DNA of 10,884 nt. Source: Rikenellaceae bacterium (GTDB lineage Bacteria > Bacteroidota > Bacteroidia > Bacteroidales > UBA932). The notes under the pieces are model-generated. The model searched no databases and was not told where the DNA came from. It saw nothing but the letters and a program-made list of their open reading frames with translations. Where the stretch lies: the NCBI GenBank assembly GCA_003520315.1, contig DOVA01000013.1, positions 1 through 10,884 of the forward strand, in the 5' to 3' direction. Positions 1-7,416 of the stretch are shown in pieces (the first letter of the stretch is position 1; every line of letters starts with the position of its first letter). A program made the position numbers and the translations under genes.

Positions 1-1076
1 GGCCTGATGTTCCGGATGCTGTTGCAAAATGTCTTAAAGCAGGTATTGATGTTAAAATTGTTACGGGCGATACTCCGCGAACTGCATGGGAAATTGGACG
101 CCAAATCGGTATAATTAATGACAATGATGGACCTGAGGTCATAATTACCGGAGTGGATTTTGAGGCTTTGACTGATGAGGAAGCTCTTGACCGTGTAATG
201 GGACTTAAGATCATGTGCAGGGCGCGTCCAATAGACAAGCAAAGATTAGTGCAGCTTTTGCAGAAGAAAGGAGCTGTAGTAGCTGTTACTGGGGATGGAA
301 CTAATGACGCTCCGGCTCTCAATTATGCTCATGTTGGTCTTTCAATGGGCTCTAGTACTTCCGTCGCAAAAGAGGCAAGCGACATAACACTCCTCGACGA
401 CTCTTTCAACAGTATAGCAACTGCTGTCATGTGGGGGCGTTCATTGTATCAGAATATTCAGAGATTTATACTGTTTCAGTTAACCATTAATTTTGCAGCT
501 CTTCTTATTGTCTTTATAGGATCTTTAATTGGCAAGGACCTCCCATTGACTGTTACTCAGATGCTTTGGGTTAATCTGATTATGGATACCTTTGCAGCCG
601 GAGCACTTGCCTCCTTGCCGCCTGATGAACGGGTAATGGAGCGTAAGCCAAGAAAAGCTGATGATTTTATAATTACAAAAAAAATGGCTGTAATTATTAT
701 TACTTCGGGAGTAATTTTTGTCGTTTTTATGCTTGGACTATTGGAGTACTTTACTAATGATGCAGGTGAAATTTCCCGATATGATTCGTCGCGGTTCTTT
801 ACTTTTTTTGTAATGTTGCAATTTTGGAACATGTTCAATGCCAAAAGATTTGGTTCTTCAGAATCTGCATTCAGAGATATTACAAAAAGTAAGGGATTTC
901 TTTTAGTCGGGCTGTTGATAGTTGCAGGTCAGGTATTGATTGTTCAGTTCGGAGGAGATGTTTTTAGAACTGAGCCTATCAGCTTGAGAGATTGGGTGCT
1001 TATAATTCTTATTACTTCACTTGTACTTATAGTTGGAGAAGCTGCTGCTATTATTAAAAGAATAATTAAAAAATAA
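1..1076 (+). CDS. Calcium-transporting P-type ATPase, PMCA-type (3' part, 5' end outside window)
   Basis: C-terminal 357 residues of a P-type cation pump that uses ATP to move Ca2+ across the cytoplasmic membrane. The frame is open from base 3 with no start, so the nucleotide-binding domain, the phosphorylated DKTGT and M1-M4 lie upstream. Visible are the P-domain TGDT motif (about base 66), the hinge motif TGDGTNDAPAL (about base 288), then about six membrane helices. The M6 segment VNLIMDTFAAGALASLPP is typical of type IIB (PMCA-like) pumps, with the Asn and Asp that ligate calcium in SERCA. In M5 (INFAALL) the site-I Glu of SERCA is replaced by Ala, which fits a single-site pump. The protein ends in a basic tail (IIKRIIKK). 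recX starts four bases after the stop, so the two may be translationally coupled. The family is clear; Ca2+ as substrate is inferred from subfamily signatures. A GTG at 153 is internal, not the start. Confidence 0.92.
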   Translation, partial: PDVPDAVAKCLKAGIDVKIVTGDTPRTAWEIGRQIGIINDNDGPEVIITGVDFEALTDEEALDRVMGLKIMCRARPIDKQRLVQLLQKKGAVVAVTGDGTNDAPALNYAHVGLSMGSSTSVAKEASDITLLDDSFNSIATAVMWGRSLYQNIQRFILFQLTINFAALLIVFIGSLIGKDLPLTVTQMLWVNLIMDTFAAGALASLPPDERVMERKPRKADDFIITKKMAVIIITSGVIFVVFMLGLLEYFTNDAGEISRYDSSRFFTFFVMLQFWNMFNAKRFGSSESAFRDITKSKGFLLVGLLIVAGQVLIVQFGGDVFRTEPISLRDWVLIILITSLVLIVGEAAAIIKRIIKK

Positions 1077-1080
1077 TTTG

Positions 1081-1623
1081 ATGTCATTGCAGGAAGGAGG
1101 TATACAAAAAGGTGAGTCTGCTGCAAAGAAGAGATACGACGATCATTCTTTGCTTGCCCAGATGCAACGTTTATGTGCGATAAGGGAGTATACTATTCAG
1201 GATATTAATTCCAAGCTTAGGAACAAAGGCTGTAGTGAACATGAAATATTGGAAATTGTGGGTAAACTTATAGAGGACAATTATATAAACGAGGAACGTT
1301 ATGCATTTGCCTTTGTAAGAGATAAATCTACTCTTGCAGGATGGGGGCGAAAAAAAATTGAGTATGCATTGAAGAACAAAGGTATTGGTCAAACTGTTAT
1401 TAAGATTGCTTTGGACTCTATATCGTCTGAATCTAACATTGCCTTACTTGAAAAACTTCTCCTTAAGAAAATGAATGAATTGAAGCCAAAGCTGGAGTCA
1501 AAGGATGATGGAACAAAGAAGCTAAGGGAGAAACTTTTGAGATTTGCTCTTTCAAGGGGCTTTTCTTATGAAGATATTTTAAAAGTTATTAACAAAACAC
1601 TGGCTAATTTAGAGCCTGAATAA
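1081..1623 (+). CDS. recX: RecX family regulatory protein
   Basis: RecX binds RecA filaments and modulates (usually inhibits) recombinase activity in the cytoplasm. The 180-residue product has the all-helical RecX architecture of tandem three-helix repeats. Residues 31-50 (LCAIREYTIQDINSKLRNKG) match the first repeat, 66-94 (EDNYINEERYAFAFVRDKS...WGRKKI) the most conserved second repeat, and 149-172 (REKLLRFALSRGFSYEDILKVI) the third. The conserved domain begins about residue 24, so roughly 15 N-terminal residues exceed what is usual. ATG 1081 is chosen because it is the only ATG before the domain; a TTG lies just before it at 1078 and another in frame at 1150. No Shine-Dalgarno precedes 1081, as is normal in Bacteroidota. 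It follows the ATPase by 4 bases and precedes prfB by 16. recA is not in the window. The family is confident; the exact start is less so. Confidence 0.88.
   Translation: MSLQEGGIQKGESAAKKRYDDHSLLAQMQRLCAIREYTIQDINSKLRNKGCSEHEILEIVGKLIEDNYINEERYAFAFVRDKSTLAGWGRKKIEYALKNKGIGQTVIKIALDSISSESNIALLEKLLLKKMNELKPKLESKDDGTKKLREKLLRFALSRGFSYEDILKVINKTLANLEPE
1094..1101 (+). promoter_or_regulatory. Shine-Dalgarno-like AAGGAGGT inside the 5' end of recX
   Basis: A perfect anti-SD complement lies 13 bases into recX. The nearest start downstream is GTG 1112, which is out of the recX frame and opens only a frame of about 23 codons. No in-frame ATG, GTG or TTG sits at normal spacing. It may be an accidental purine run, an internal ribosome pause site, or a sign that the recX start is misjudged. 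Confidence 0.3.
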
Positions 1624-1639
1624 AACATTATTGAAATAA

Positions 1640-2726
1640 ATGGTTAATCTGGAACAATTCAAGGAACTCCAGCAACGTACTTCTGCGTTGAGGAGGTCTC
1701 TTTGACATAGATGGGAAGAGAGAAAAAATAAAAGAACTTGAAGACAGGAGCTCATCTCCTGATTTTTGGGATTATCCCAAAAGTGCTGAATCATTTTTAA
1801 AAAATGTCTCATCAATTAAGTATTGGACTGATAAATTTGCATCTATAGAAACATCATTGGAGGATTTTGAGATACTATTGGACCTTGTCAGGGAGGATCC
1901 TGAACTTGAGGAAGAAGTGGATAAGGCATTCTCTCAAACTTTGAGACTAATCGAAGAGTTGGAAATGAGGAAGATGTTAGGTGAAGAGGGTGATAATCTT
2001 GGAGCAATTCTCAAGATAAACTCAGGTGCAGGAGGTACTGAAAGTAATGATTGGTCTTCAATGTTGATGCGAATGTATGCAAGATGGGGTGAGAGAAATA
2101 ATTACAAGGTTCATATCTATGATCTTATAGAAGGAGATGAGGCAGGAATTAAATCTGTGACACTTGAATTTGAAGGTGAATATGCGTATGGTTACTTGAA
2201 GGCAGAGACAGGAGTTCACAGGCTTGTCAGAATTTCGCCATTTAATGCTCAGGGAAAGAGACAAACCACATTTTCTTCAGTTTTTGTTTATCCAGCTGTA
2301 GATGACACTATAGAGATTGAAATAAATCCTGGAGATTTAGAATGGGATACCTTTCGCTCCAGTGGGGCCGGAGGTCAAAATGTAAATAAAGTGGAGACAG
2401 GTGTTCGGGTTAGACATATTCCTACAGGTATTTCTGTAGAAAATACTGAAACCCGCTCTCAACTGGATAACAGGCAAAATGCATTGAGGATTCTTAAATC
2501 TCATCTCTATGAACTTGAATTGAGAAAGAGGCGGGAGAAGCAGGCTGAACTTGAAGGATCAAAGATGAAAATTGAATGGGGTTCACAGATAAGAAGCTAT
2601 GTTCTTCATCCTTACAAAATGGTGAAAGATTTAAGGACAGGGTATGAAACTTCTGATGTGCAGGCAGTGTTGGATGGAGACTTGAATGATTTTATGAAAG
2701 CATTTTTGTTAGGAACATTCAAATGA
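1640..2726 (+). CDS. prfB: Peptide chain release factor 2, expressed by +1 programmed frameshift
   Basis: RF2 ends translation at UGA and UAA by triggering peptidyl-tRNA hydrolysis on the ribosome. The gene is two frames: 1640-1702 (21 codons from ATG) and 1704-2726, joined by skipping T1703. The product is 361 residues, against 365 in E. coli. Residues 21-25 (L-DIDG) align with the E. coli junction L-DYD, so nothing is lost across the shift. Domain 2 carries the UGA/UAA-reading tripeptide SPF (199-201) within GVHRLVRISPF. Domain 3 carries the catalytic GGQ (244-246) in SSGAGGQNVNK. The residue matching E. coli 246 is Ser, as in many bacteria, rather than the Thr of E. coli K-12. It starts 16 bases after recX and ends 34 bases before the fumarase ATG. 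TTG 1857 in the second frame is not a credible start, since it would delete most of domain 1. Confidence 0.96.
1691..1706 (+). other. prfB programmed +1 ribosomal frameshift site
   Basis: The string AGGAGG (1691-1696), TCT, CTT (1700-1702), TGA (1703-1705), C matches the E. coli RF2 signal AGGGGG-TAT-CTT-TGA-C in every functional element. These are an SD-like hexamer three bases before the slippery CTT, the UGA stop, and C as the following base. When RF2 is scarce the ribosome stalls at the slowly decoded UGA and the CTT-bound tRNA slips to TTT, so RF2 regulates its own synthesis. Frame 1640 ends at this TGA, and the rest of RF2 lies exactly in the +1 frame. Confidence 0.96.
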
Positions 2727-2760
2727 CAGATAATATGAATTGTTATTTAATTATAGAAAT

Positions 2761-4377
2761 ATGAATTTTAAGTTTCAGGAAATCTTTCCATTGGGGAACG
2801 ATAAAACACACTATCACCTTCTTACAAAAAAATATGTCTCTGTTGCAAGTTTTGAGGGTCATGAAATACTTAAGATAGATCTTGAAGGAATAAGACTGCT
2901 TGTCAGACAGGCTTTCCATGATGTATCTTTTATGCTAAGGCCTGAACATAATGAACAGGTCGCCAGGATTTTGAATGATCCTGAAGCCAGTGCGAACGAC
3001 AAGTATGTAGCTCTTACCATGTTACTAAATGCAGATGTCTCTTCAAAAGGTGTTCTTCCTTTTTGTCAGGATACAGGTACTGCAATTGTAATTGCAAAGA
3101 AGGGACAAAAGATCTGGACAGGAGGTGGAGACGAAGAGGCAATATCGCATGGAGTTTTTGATACTTATACTCAGGATAATTTGAGATATTCACAAAATGC
3201 TCCTCTCGACATGTATAACGAAAAAAATACTGGATGTAATCTTCCTGCCCAGATAGATATTTATGCAACCGATAATGATGAATATGATTTTCTTTGCATA
3301 GCTAAAGGGGGTGGTTCTGCCAATAAGACTTTTTTATTTCAGGAAACCAGAGCTTTACTCAATCCTGATACTCTCGAGAAATTTTTAGTGGAGAAAATGA
3401 AAACTCTTGGTACCTCAGCCTGCCCTCCATATCATATTGCTTTTGTGATTGGTGGAACTTCTGCAGAGAGTTGTCTTAAAACCGTGAAACTTGCTTCTGC
3501 CAAATATCTTGATGCACTTCCTACAAAAGGCAACGAGTTGGGACATGCTTTTAGAGATGTTGAGCTTGAATCAAAATTGCTACAAGCTGCACAAAAACTT
3601 GGTATAGGAGCACAATTCGGAGGCAAATATTTTGCACACGATATAAGGGTGATACGTCTTCCGCGTCACGGTGCCTCATGTCCTGTCGGATTGGGAGTTT
3701 CATGCAGTGCTGACAGAAATATTAAGGGAAAGATAAACAAAGAGGGCATTTGGCTTGAGACTTTGGATGCTGATCCCATCAGACTTGTTCCTGAGCCCTT
3801 GAGATCCGGTAAAGCTGCTTATTCAGAGGGGATAAAGATAGATCTTAATCGCCCAATGAAAGAAATACTTGCCGACCTTTCACAATATCCTGTGTCAACT
3901 CTCTTGTTGCTTAATGGTACCATTATAGTCGCCCGGGATATGGCTCATGCTAAGTTAAAAGAGAGATTAGATGCCGGTGAGGATTTACCACAATATATTA
4001 AAGAACATCCTGTATATTATGCCGGACCTGCAAAAACGCCAAAAGGAGTGCCAAGTGGCTCATTTGGACCTACAACTGCCGGCAGAATGGATTCGTATGT
4101 TGATCTTTTCCAGGAACATGGAGGAAGCCTAATTATGATAGCTAAGGGTAACAGGAGCCAGAAAGTTACAGATGCCTGCAAAAAATACGGTGGGTTCTAT
4201 CTTGGCAGTATAGGAGGTCCTGCAGCCATCCTGGCTAAAGACAGTATTAAAAAAGTTGAACTTATTGAATATCCAGAGTTGGGTATGGAGGCAATTTGGA
4301 AAATAGAAGTTGAGAACTTTCCTGCTTTTATTCTTGTTGATGATAAAGGGAACGATTTTTTTGCACAGTATAAATAA
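2761..4377 (+). CDS. Class I fumarate hydratase (4Fe-4S)
   Basis: Cytoplasmic fumarase that interconverts fumarate and L-malate in the TCA cycle or, in anaerobes, in the reductive branch to succinate. The 538-residue product is near-colinear with E. coli FumA/FumB (548), including long identical-looking stretches such as [59 protein letters not shown] and [17 protein letters not shown]. The three Cys that hold the oxygen-sensitive [4Fe-4S] cluster are C102, C221 and C315, each three positions from E. coli C105, C224 and C318. ATG 2761 is preferred over TTG 2740, because [11 protein letters not shown] then aligns with the FumA start. The extreme C-terminus ends at FFAQYK and lacks FumA's short Cys-containing tail. 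It follows prfB by 34 bases and the next gene begins 15 bases on. The family is certain; assignment to fumA or fumB is not meaningful here. Confidence 0.96.
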   Translation: MNFKFQEIFPLGNDKTHYHLLTKKYVSVASFEGHEILKIDLEGIRLLVRQAFHDVSFMLRPEHNEQVARILNDPEASANDKYVALTMLLNADVSSKGVLPFCQDTGTAIVIAKKGQKIWTGGGDEEAISHGVFDTYTQDNLRYSQNAPLDMYNEKNTGCNLPAQIDIYATDNDEYDFLCIAKGGGSANKTFLFQETRALLNPDTLEKFLVEKMKTLGTSACPPYHIAFVIGGTSAESCLKTVKLASAKYLDALPTKGNELGHAFRDVELESKLLQAAQKLGIGAQFGGKYFAHDIRVIRLPRHGASCPVGLGVSCSADRNIKGKINKEGIWLETLDADPIRLVPEPLRSGKAAYSEGIKIDLNRPMKEILADLSQYPVSTLLLLNGTIIVARDMAHAKLKERLDAGEDLPQYIKEHPVYYAGPAKTPKGVPSGSFGPTTAGRMDSYVDLFQEHGGSLIMIAKGNRSQKVTDACKKYGGFYLGSIGGPAAILAKDSIKKVELIEYPELGMEAIWKIEVENFPAFILVDDKGNDFFAQYK

Positions 4378-4392
4378 ATTAAATCATTTAAA

Positions 4393-5535
4393 TTGAAAAT
4401 TGTTTTTTTCCTTATCGCTTTTTCGGTAATATCATTAATCGCTGCTTATCCGTTTGTTAGAGGGTTGCAGGCTTTTTCATATTCACGCTGGCTAAGTGTC
4501 ATATATGCCACTATTTATATTTTTGCCTTCTTGGCTTTTATGTTAAAAATGTTTATCGGAGAGACAACGAACTCTTCGATTTCACTTTTTCTTTCAAGGG
4601 TTGGATTTACCTGGTTTATAGCTGTTATCTATTTTTCTCTTTTTGCACTTTCATTTGATTTGCTTAGGTTGATAAACCATTTTACTGGATTTTTCCCATC
4701 TTTTATTAAAGATAATTATCAGCTTGTTAAACTTCTATTGGCTGTTTTTGTTGGATTAGCTGTCTCATCTATATTAATTTATGGCAATTGGAAATTTAAT
4801 CATCCTGTGGTTAGAGAGCTATCAATAAAGATTGATAAACCTCTTCCGCCAGACGGAGTAAATATTGTGCTTGCAAGCGATATTCATTTAAGTACCATTA
4901 TCAACAGAGATAAACTGACCCAATATGTGGCTCTGATAAACAGGCAAAATCCGGATTTGGTTTTAATTACAGGAGATATTTCCGACAGGAACATAAAGCC
5001 ACTGATAGATGGAAAGTTGTCTGAGTTATTAGGTAGTATTACTTCAACTTATGGTACATATGCAGTTACGGGCAATCATGAATATTATGGTGGTGATAAA
5101 GAAGCACTTTATTCATATTACAGATCTTCGGGAATACATCTGCTGATAGATTCGGTAGTTGTTGTTAATGTTGGTGATGGTATTTTGAATATTATAGGAA
5201 GAGATGACAAAACCAACCATCACAGAAAAAGTCTGGGCATGTTGATCGAAGGTGTTGACAAAAAATGGCCGGTAATTTTAATGGATCATCAGCCCTACAA
5301 TCTTCAGGAAGCAGAATTGGCAGGTGTAGATCTGCAAGTTTCAGGTCACACTCATCAAGGGCAGTTTTGGCCTGGAAGTTTTTTTGTGAAAAAGATGTAT
5401 GAATTATCATATGGGTATAAAGTCAGAGGAAAGACACATTTCATTGTCTCTTCAGGCCTTGGTTTGTGGGGACCAGAATTTCGTATTGGGACTTCGTCGG
5501 AAATTGTCTTAATTCACCTTTTTTCTAAGAGTTGA
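4393..5535 (+). CDS. Membrane-anchored metallophosphoesterase (calcineurin-like, YkuE/YaeI type)
   Basis: Calcineurin-like phosphoesterase attached to the membrane by an N-terminal helical region. Residues 1-130 form about four hydrophobic helices (roughly 2-20, 35-54, 70-92, 110-130). The catalytic domain follows with all di-metal motifs in order: D163-x-H165 (SDIHL), GD195xxD (TGDISD), GNHE (227-230), DHQP with H299, and GHTHQGQFWP with H319 and H321. Homologues such as B. subtilis YkuE and E. coli YaeI are reported to act on membrane-linked phosphoesters or lipids; the substrate here is unknown. Topology predicts a globular domain on one face of the membrane, which side not being clear from sequence. 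Start TTG 4393 is used because the first in-frame ATG is well inside the helical region and a stop lies just upstream at 4375. The stop codon is two bases from the stop of the convergent TPM gene. Confidence 0.88.
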   Translation: MKIVFFLIAFSVISLIAAYPFVRGLQAFSYSRWLSVIYATIYIFAFLAFMLKMFIGETTNSSISLFLSRVGFTWFIAVIYFSLFALSFDLLRLINHFTGFFPSFIKDNYQLVKLLLAVFVGLAVSSILIYGNWKFNHPVVRELSIKIDKPLPPDGVNIVLASDIHLSTIINRDKLTQYVALINRQNPDLVLITGDISDRNIKPLIDGKLSELLGSITSTYGTYAVTGNHEYYGGDKEALYSYYRSSGIHLLIDSVVVVNVGDGILNIIGRDDKTNHHRKSLGMLIEGVDKKWPVILMDHQPYNLQEAELAGVDLQVSGHTHQGQFWPGSFFVKKMYELSYGYKVRGKTHFIVSSGLGLWGPEFRIGTSSEIVLIHLFSKS

Positions 5536-5537
5536 TT

Positions 5538-6374
5538 TTACCAGCTGCCACCTGCGCCACCTCCTCCGAAACTACCGCCTCCGAATCCTCCGAATCCACC
5601 TCCTCCAAATCCGCCTCTACCTAATCCTCCGCCAGAATATCCGCCAAACCGTCCTCCTCGTCCAGAAAGTAAAGACCCAAGTATTAACAAATCAAGAAAA
5701 CCTGGGTCTTTTCTATTACCCCCTCCAAAATTAGTTGGTCCCTTTCTTTTGTTAACAATGGAAAAAATTATAAAGATCAGTACAATTCCGATGACGATCA
5801 ACGCACCGAACAAAGAACTTCCCTCGCTTTGTGCAGCATATTCTTCGGAACTGAATTCACCTGCAGCTATTGGCATAATCACTTTAAGAGCCTCGACAAT
5901 CCCCTCATAGTACTCTCCCAGCATAAAATGTGGAATCATCTCCTGTTCCACAATCCTTTTGCATATGGCATCAGGGAGAGCTCCTTCAAGGCCATAACCA
6001 GTAGCTATAAAAGCTTCACCACGTTCGTCATGTCTTTTAGGTTTTATAAGTATAACGATACCATTATCAAATTTTTCCTGTCCGACTCTCCACTCTTCAC
6101 CAATTGAATAGGCCATCTGTGATCTTTCCATGCCTCCGAAATCGTTTAACGTCACGATGACAATCTGGTTGGAGGTTTTGTTTGCAAAATTTACCAGAGT
6201 ATCTTCGAGATATGTACTTTGCTCTGGTGTAAGGATGACAGCGAAATCATTCACAAGTCTCGGAGGAGATGGCCTTTCAGGAACCTGGGCGAGTACTGAA
6301 GTTACTGCTATAGTCAATAGGACCAGAAGAGTCAGTGGCTTATTCACCAAACGATATTTCATTGCTCTGTTCAT
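5538..6374 (-). CDS. TPM-domain protein with signal peptide, membrane helix and glycine-rich tail (YgcG-like)
   Basis: Exported TPM-domain protein of 278 residues. Order: signal peptide 1-29 (ending VLA-Q), TPM domain about 43-170 with LVNDFAVILTPEQ, DNGIVILI and GYGLEGALPD, one membrane helix 187-207, a basic stop-transfer (NKRK), then a Gly-rich tail 239-278 ending GGGAGGSW. This layout is the common YgcG-like one and places the TPM domain in the periplasm. TPM domains have been linked to phosphatase activity in the plant thylakoid protein TLP18.3 and to photosystem II repair; the bacterial role is unsettled. It is the last gene of lemA-TPM-TPM. Its start overlaps the preceding gene by 35 bases from ATG 6374, or 23 from ATG 6362. 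The second start gives a tidier signal peptide (MKYRLVNK...). No terminator separates it from the convergent metallophosphoesterase gene. Confidence 0.87.
   Translation of the reverse strand: MNRAMKYRLVNKPLTLLVLLTIAVTSVLAQVPERPSPPRLVNDFAVILTPEQSTYLEDTLVNFANKTSNQIVIVTLNDFGGMERSQMAYSIGEEWRVGQEKFDNGIVILIKPKRHDERGEAFIATGYGLEGALPDAICKRIVEQEMIPHFMLGEYYEGIVEALKVIMPIAAGEFSSEEYAAQSEGSSLFGALIVIGIVLIFIIFSIVNKRKGPTNFGGGNRKDPGFLDLLILGSLLSGRGGRFGGYSGGGLGRGGFGGGGFGGFGGGSFGGGGAGGSW
5541..5660 (-). repeat. Glycine-rich low-complexity tail coding region
   Basis: About 120 bases encode residues 239-278, a run of GGxGG-type units (GGFGG, GGSFGGGG). At DNA level it includes a perfect 9-base tandem duplication at 5578-5586 and 5587-5595 (plus-strand CCTCCGAAT). 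Such tracts often change length between strains. It is protein low complexity, not a CRISPR or mobile repeat. Confidence 0.8.
5671..5711. repeat. 9-bp inverted repeat inside the TPM gene, possible terminator for the plus-strand genes
   Basis: AAAGACCCA (5671-5679) pairs perfectly with TGGGTCTTT (5703-5711) across a 23-base loop. On the plus strand the right arm runs into TTTT (5709-5712). Because the convergent genes leave no intergenic space, a terminator for plus-strand transcription would have to lie inside this gene. The long loop and short T-run make this weak, and a repeat of this size is near chance expectation for the window. Confidence 0.2.
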
Positions 6375-6777
6375 TAGTGTCGTCTGTTTTATGGGGAAAG
6401 TAATCTCTTAATTTATCTCCTGTCATTCTTATAGCAATTCTAAGTCCATCAACTATTTGATTGGATGCAAAATGAGAGACAAGAACATCTTTAACATCAT
6501 CCCAGAACCCTTCCGGGACTGTTGAATTGATCCCTGCATCTCCAATTATTGCAAGTTTCTTTGATTCATATGCAATATATATCAGGACAGCGTTTCGCTC
6601 CTTTGTTCGGTACATTTTTAAAGCATTAAATACAGTAATTGCCCTGCTGATTGGATCTGAATTACATTTGCTTTCAATATGTACCCTTATCTCACCGGAA
6701 GTATTAAGTTCCGCAGATTCTATTTCCTTAATCAATAAGGACTTATCTGAATCTGAAAGAAATTTTGAGGCAGCCAC
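6340..6777 (-). CDS. Short TPM-domain protein, no signal peptide
   Basis: Second TPM-domain protein, 145 residues, made almost wholly of the domain. It opens MAASKFLSDSDKSLLIKEIESAE, followed by GEIRVHIE, an ERNAVLIYIAYESKKLAIIGDAGIN core matching the GVLLLV...GYGLEG region of larger TPM proteins, and a helical end (FWDDVKDVLVSHF...GLRIAIRMTGDKLRDYFP). There is no signal peptide or membrane helix, so a cytoplasmic or peripheral location is inferred. It begins two bases after the lemA stop, and its 3' end overlaps the start of the exported TPM gene. This arrangement (LemA, small TPM, Gly-tailed TPM) recurs in Bacteroidota. The function is unknown; a role with LemA and the second TPM at the membrane is inferred from the operon only. 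Confidence 0.83.
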   Translation of the reverse strand: MAASKFLSDSDKSLLIKEIESAELNTSGEIRVHIESKCNSDPISRAITVFNALKMYRTKERNAVLIYIAYESKKLAIIGDAGINSTVPEGFWDDVKDVLVSHFASNQIVDGLRIAIRMTGDKLRDYFPHKTDDTNEQSNEISFGE

Positions 6778-6779
6778 AA

Positions 6780-7376
6780 TTAAAATTCAACTTTTGGTGG
6801 TTGTTCTGTCCCCTCATTTGCTTCGAAATATGGTTTTCTCTCGAAACCAAAGAGAGAAGCTATAATATTTTTTGGAAATTGACGGATATAGGTATTAAAC
6901 CCTCGTGCAGCGTCATTGAACTTCTGTCTTTCTACTGTAATCCTGTTTTCAGTTCCTTCAAGTTGTGCTTGTAATTCCAAAAAGTTTTGGTTTGCCTTTA
7001 AATCAGGATAACGTTCAACTACAACCATCAATTTGTTCAGTGCATTTGTCAGTTCACCCTGAGCTGCCTGAAATTTTTCCATGGCGTCTGGAGTCATGTT
7101 TTTTGGGTCTATTGTGGTCTGCGTAGCTTTGGATCTTGCATTGACTACACCTTCAAGAGTTTCCCTTTCATGTGTGGCATAACCTTTGACAGTAGCCACT
7201 AAATTTGGAATAAGGTCAGCACGACGCTGGTAAACATTTTCAACCTGAGACCATGCAGATGTTACTCCCTCTTCTTGGGCAACCATTTTGTTATAAACTC
7301 GCATTCCCCAAAAGAGAAAAATGAGCAGAATTGCTAATATCACCAAAATTACAATTGTTCCTTTTGATAATTTCAT
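6780..7376 (-). CDS. lemA: LemA family protein
   Basis: LemA-family membrane protein of 198 residues with one N-terminal helix (about 6-24) and a long helical, partly coiled-coil body that should face the periplasm. The family signature is present: EEGVTSAWSQVENVYQRR (35-52), ADLIPNLVATVKGYATHE (53-70), then a heptad-rich 100-160 and the conserved end RQFPKNIIASLFGFERKPYFEA (165-186). The biochemical role of LemA is not established; it was named for an epitope in Listeria and commonly travels with TPM proteins. It is upstream of both TPM genes with a 2-base gap, so co-transcription is very likely. ATG 7376 gives the expected short lysine-containing N-region before the helix. A 40-base AT-rich gap without an obvious hairpin separates it from the lipoprotein gene upstream, so readthrough from there is possible. 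Confidence 0.92.
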   Translation of the reverse strand: MKLSKGTIVILVILAILLIFLFWGMRVYNKMVAQEEGVTSAWSQVENVYQRRADLIPNLVATVKGYATHERETLEGVVNARSKATQTTIDPKNMTPDAMEKFQAAQGELTNALNKLMVVVERYPDLKANQNFLELQAQLEGTENRITVERQKFNDAARGFNTYIRQFPKNIIASLFGFERKPYFEANEGTEQPPKVEF

Positions 7377-7416
7377 AATTTAATCTAATTAATTTATTAA
7401 TAATGATTTAAACAAG

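Noticed and set aside
557..844. Antisense open frame within the ATPase gene
   Set aside because: It lies wholly opposite a strongly conserved coding region, its predicted protein has no recognisable motif, and it is explained as a shadow.
1703..1705. In-frame TGA near the start of prfB read as a pseudogene or sequencing error
   Set aside because: The surrounding bases are the complete RF2 frameshift signal at the exact canonical spacing and the downstream frame is intact over 340 codons.
1857..2726. A shorter release-factor gene starting at TTG 1857
   Set aside because: It would remove the first 72 residues, which are open and homologous in frame from 1704 and join the 1640 start through the frameshift.
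2740..2760. Seven-residue N-terminal extension of fumarase from TTG 2740
   Set aside because: ATG 2761 aligns with the start of E. coli FumA; the extra residues match nothing in the family.
5541..5660. Short repeated units resembling a CRISPR or satellite array
   Set aside because: The periodicity is that of Gly codons in a low-complexity protein tail; there are no spacers of regular length.
5829..6411. Two plus-strand open frames (5829-6107 and 6130-6411) opposite the exported TPM gene
   Set aside because: They are opposite a gene with clear signal peptide, TPM domain and membrane helix, and show no family features of their own.
7377..7416. Promoter or terminator between the lipoprotein gene and lemA
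   Set aside because: On the minus strand CTAACTTG is one base short of TAnnTTTG, no -33 element is evident, and the AT-rich gap has no stable stem. Too weak to call.
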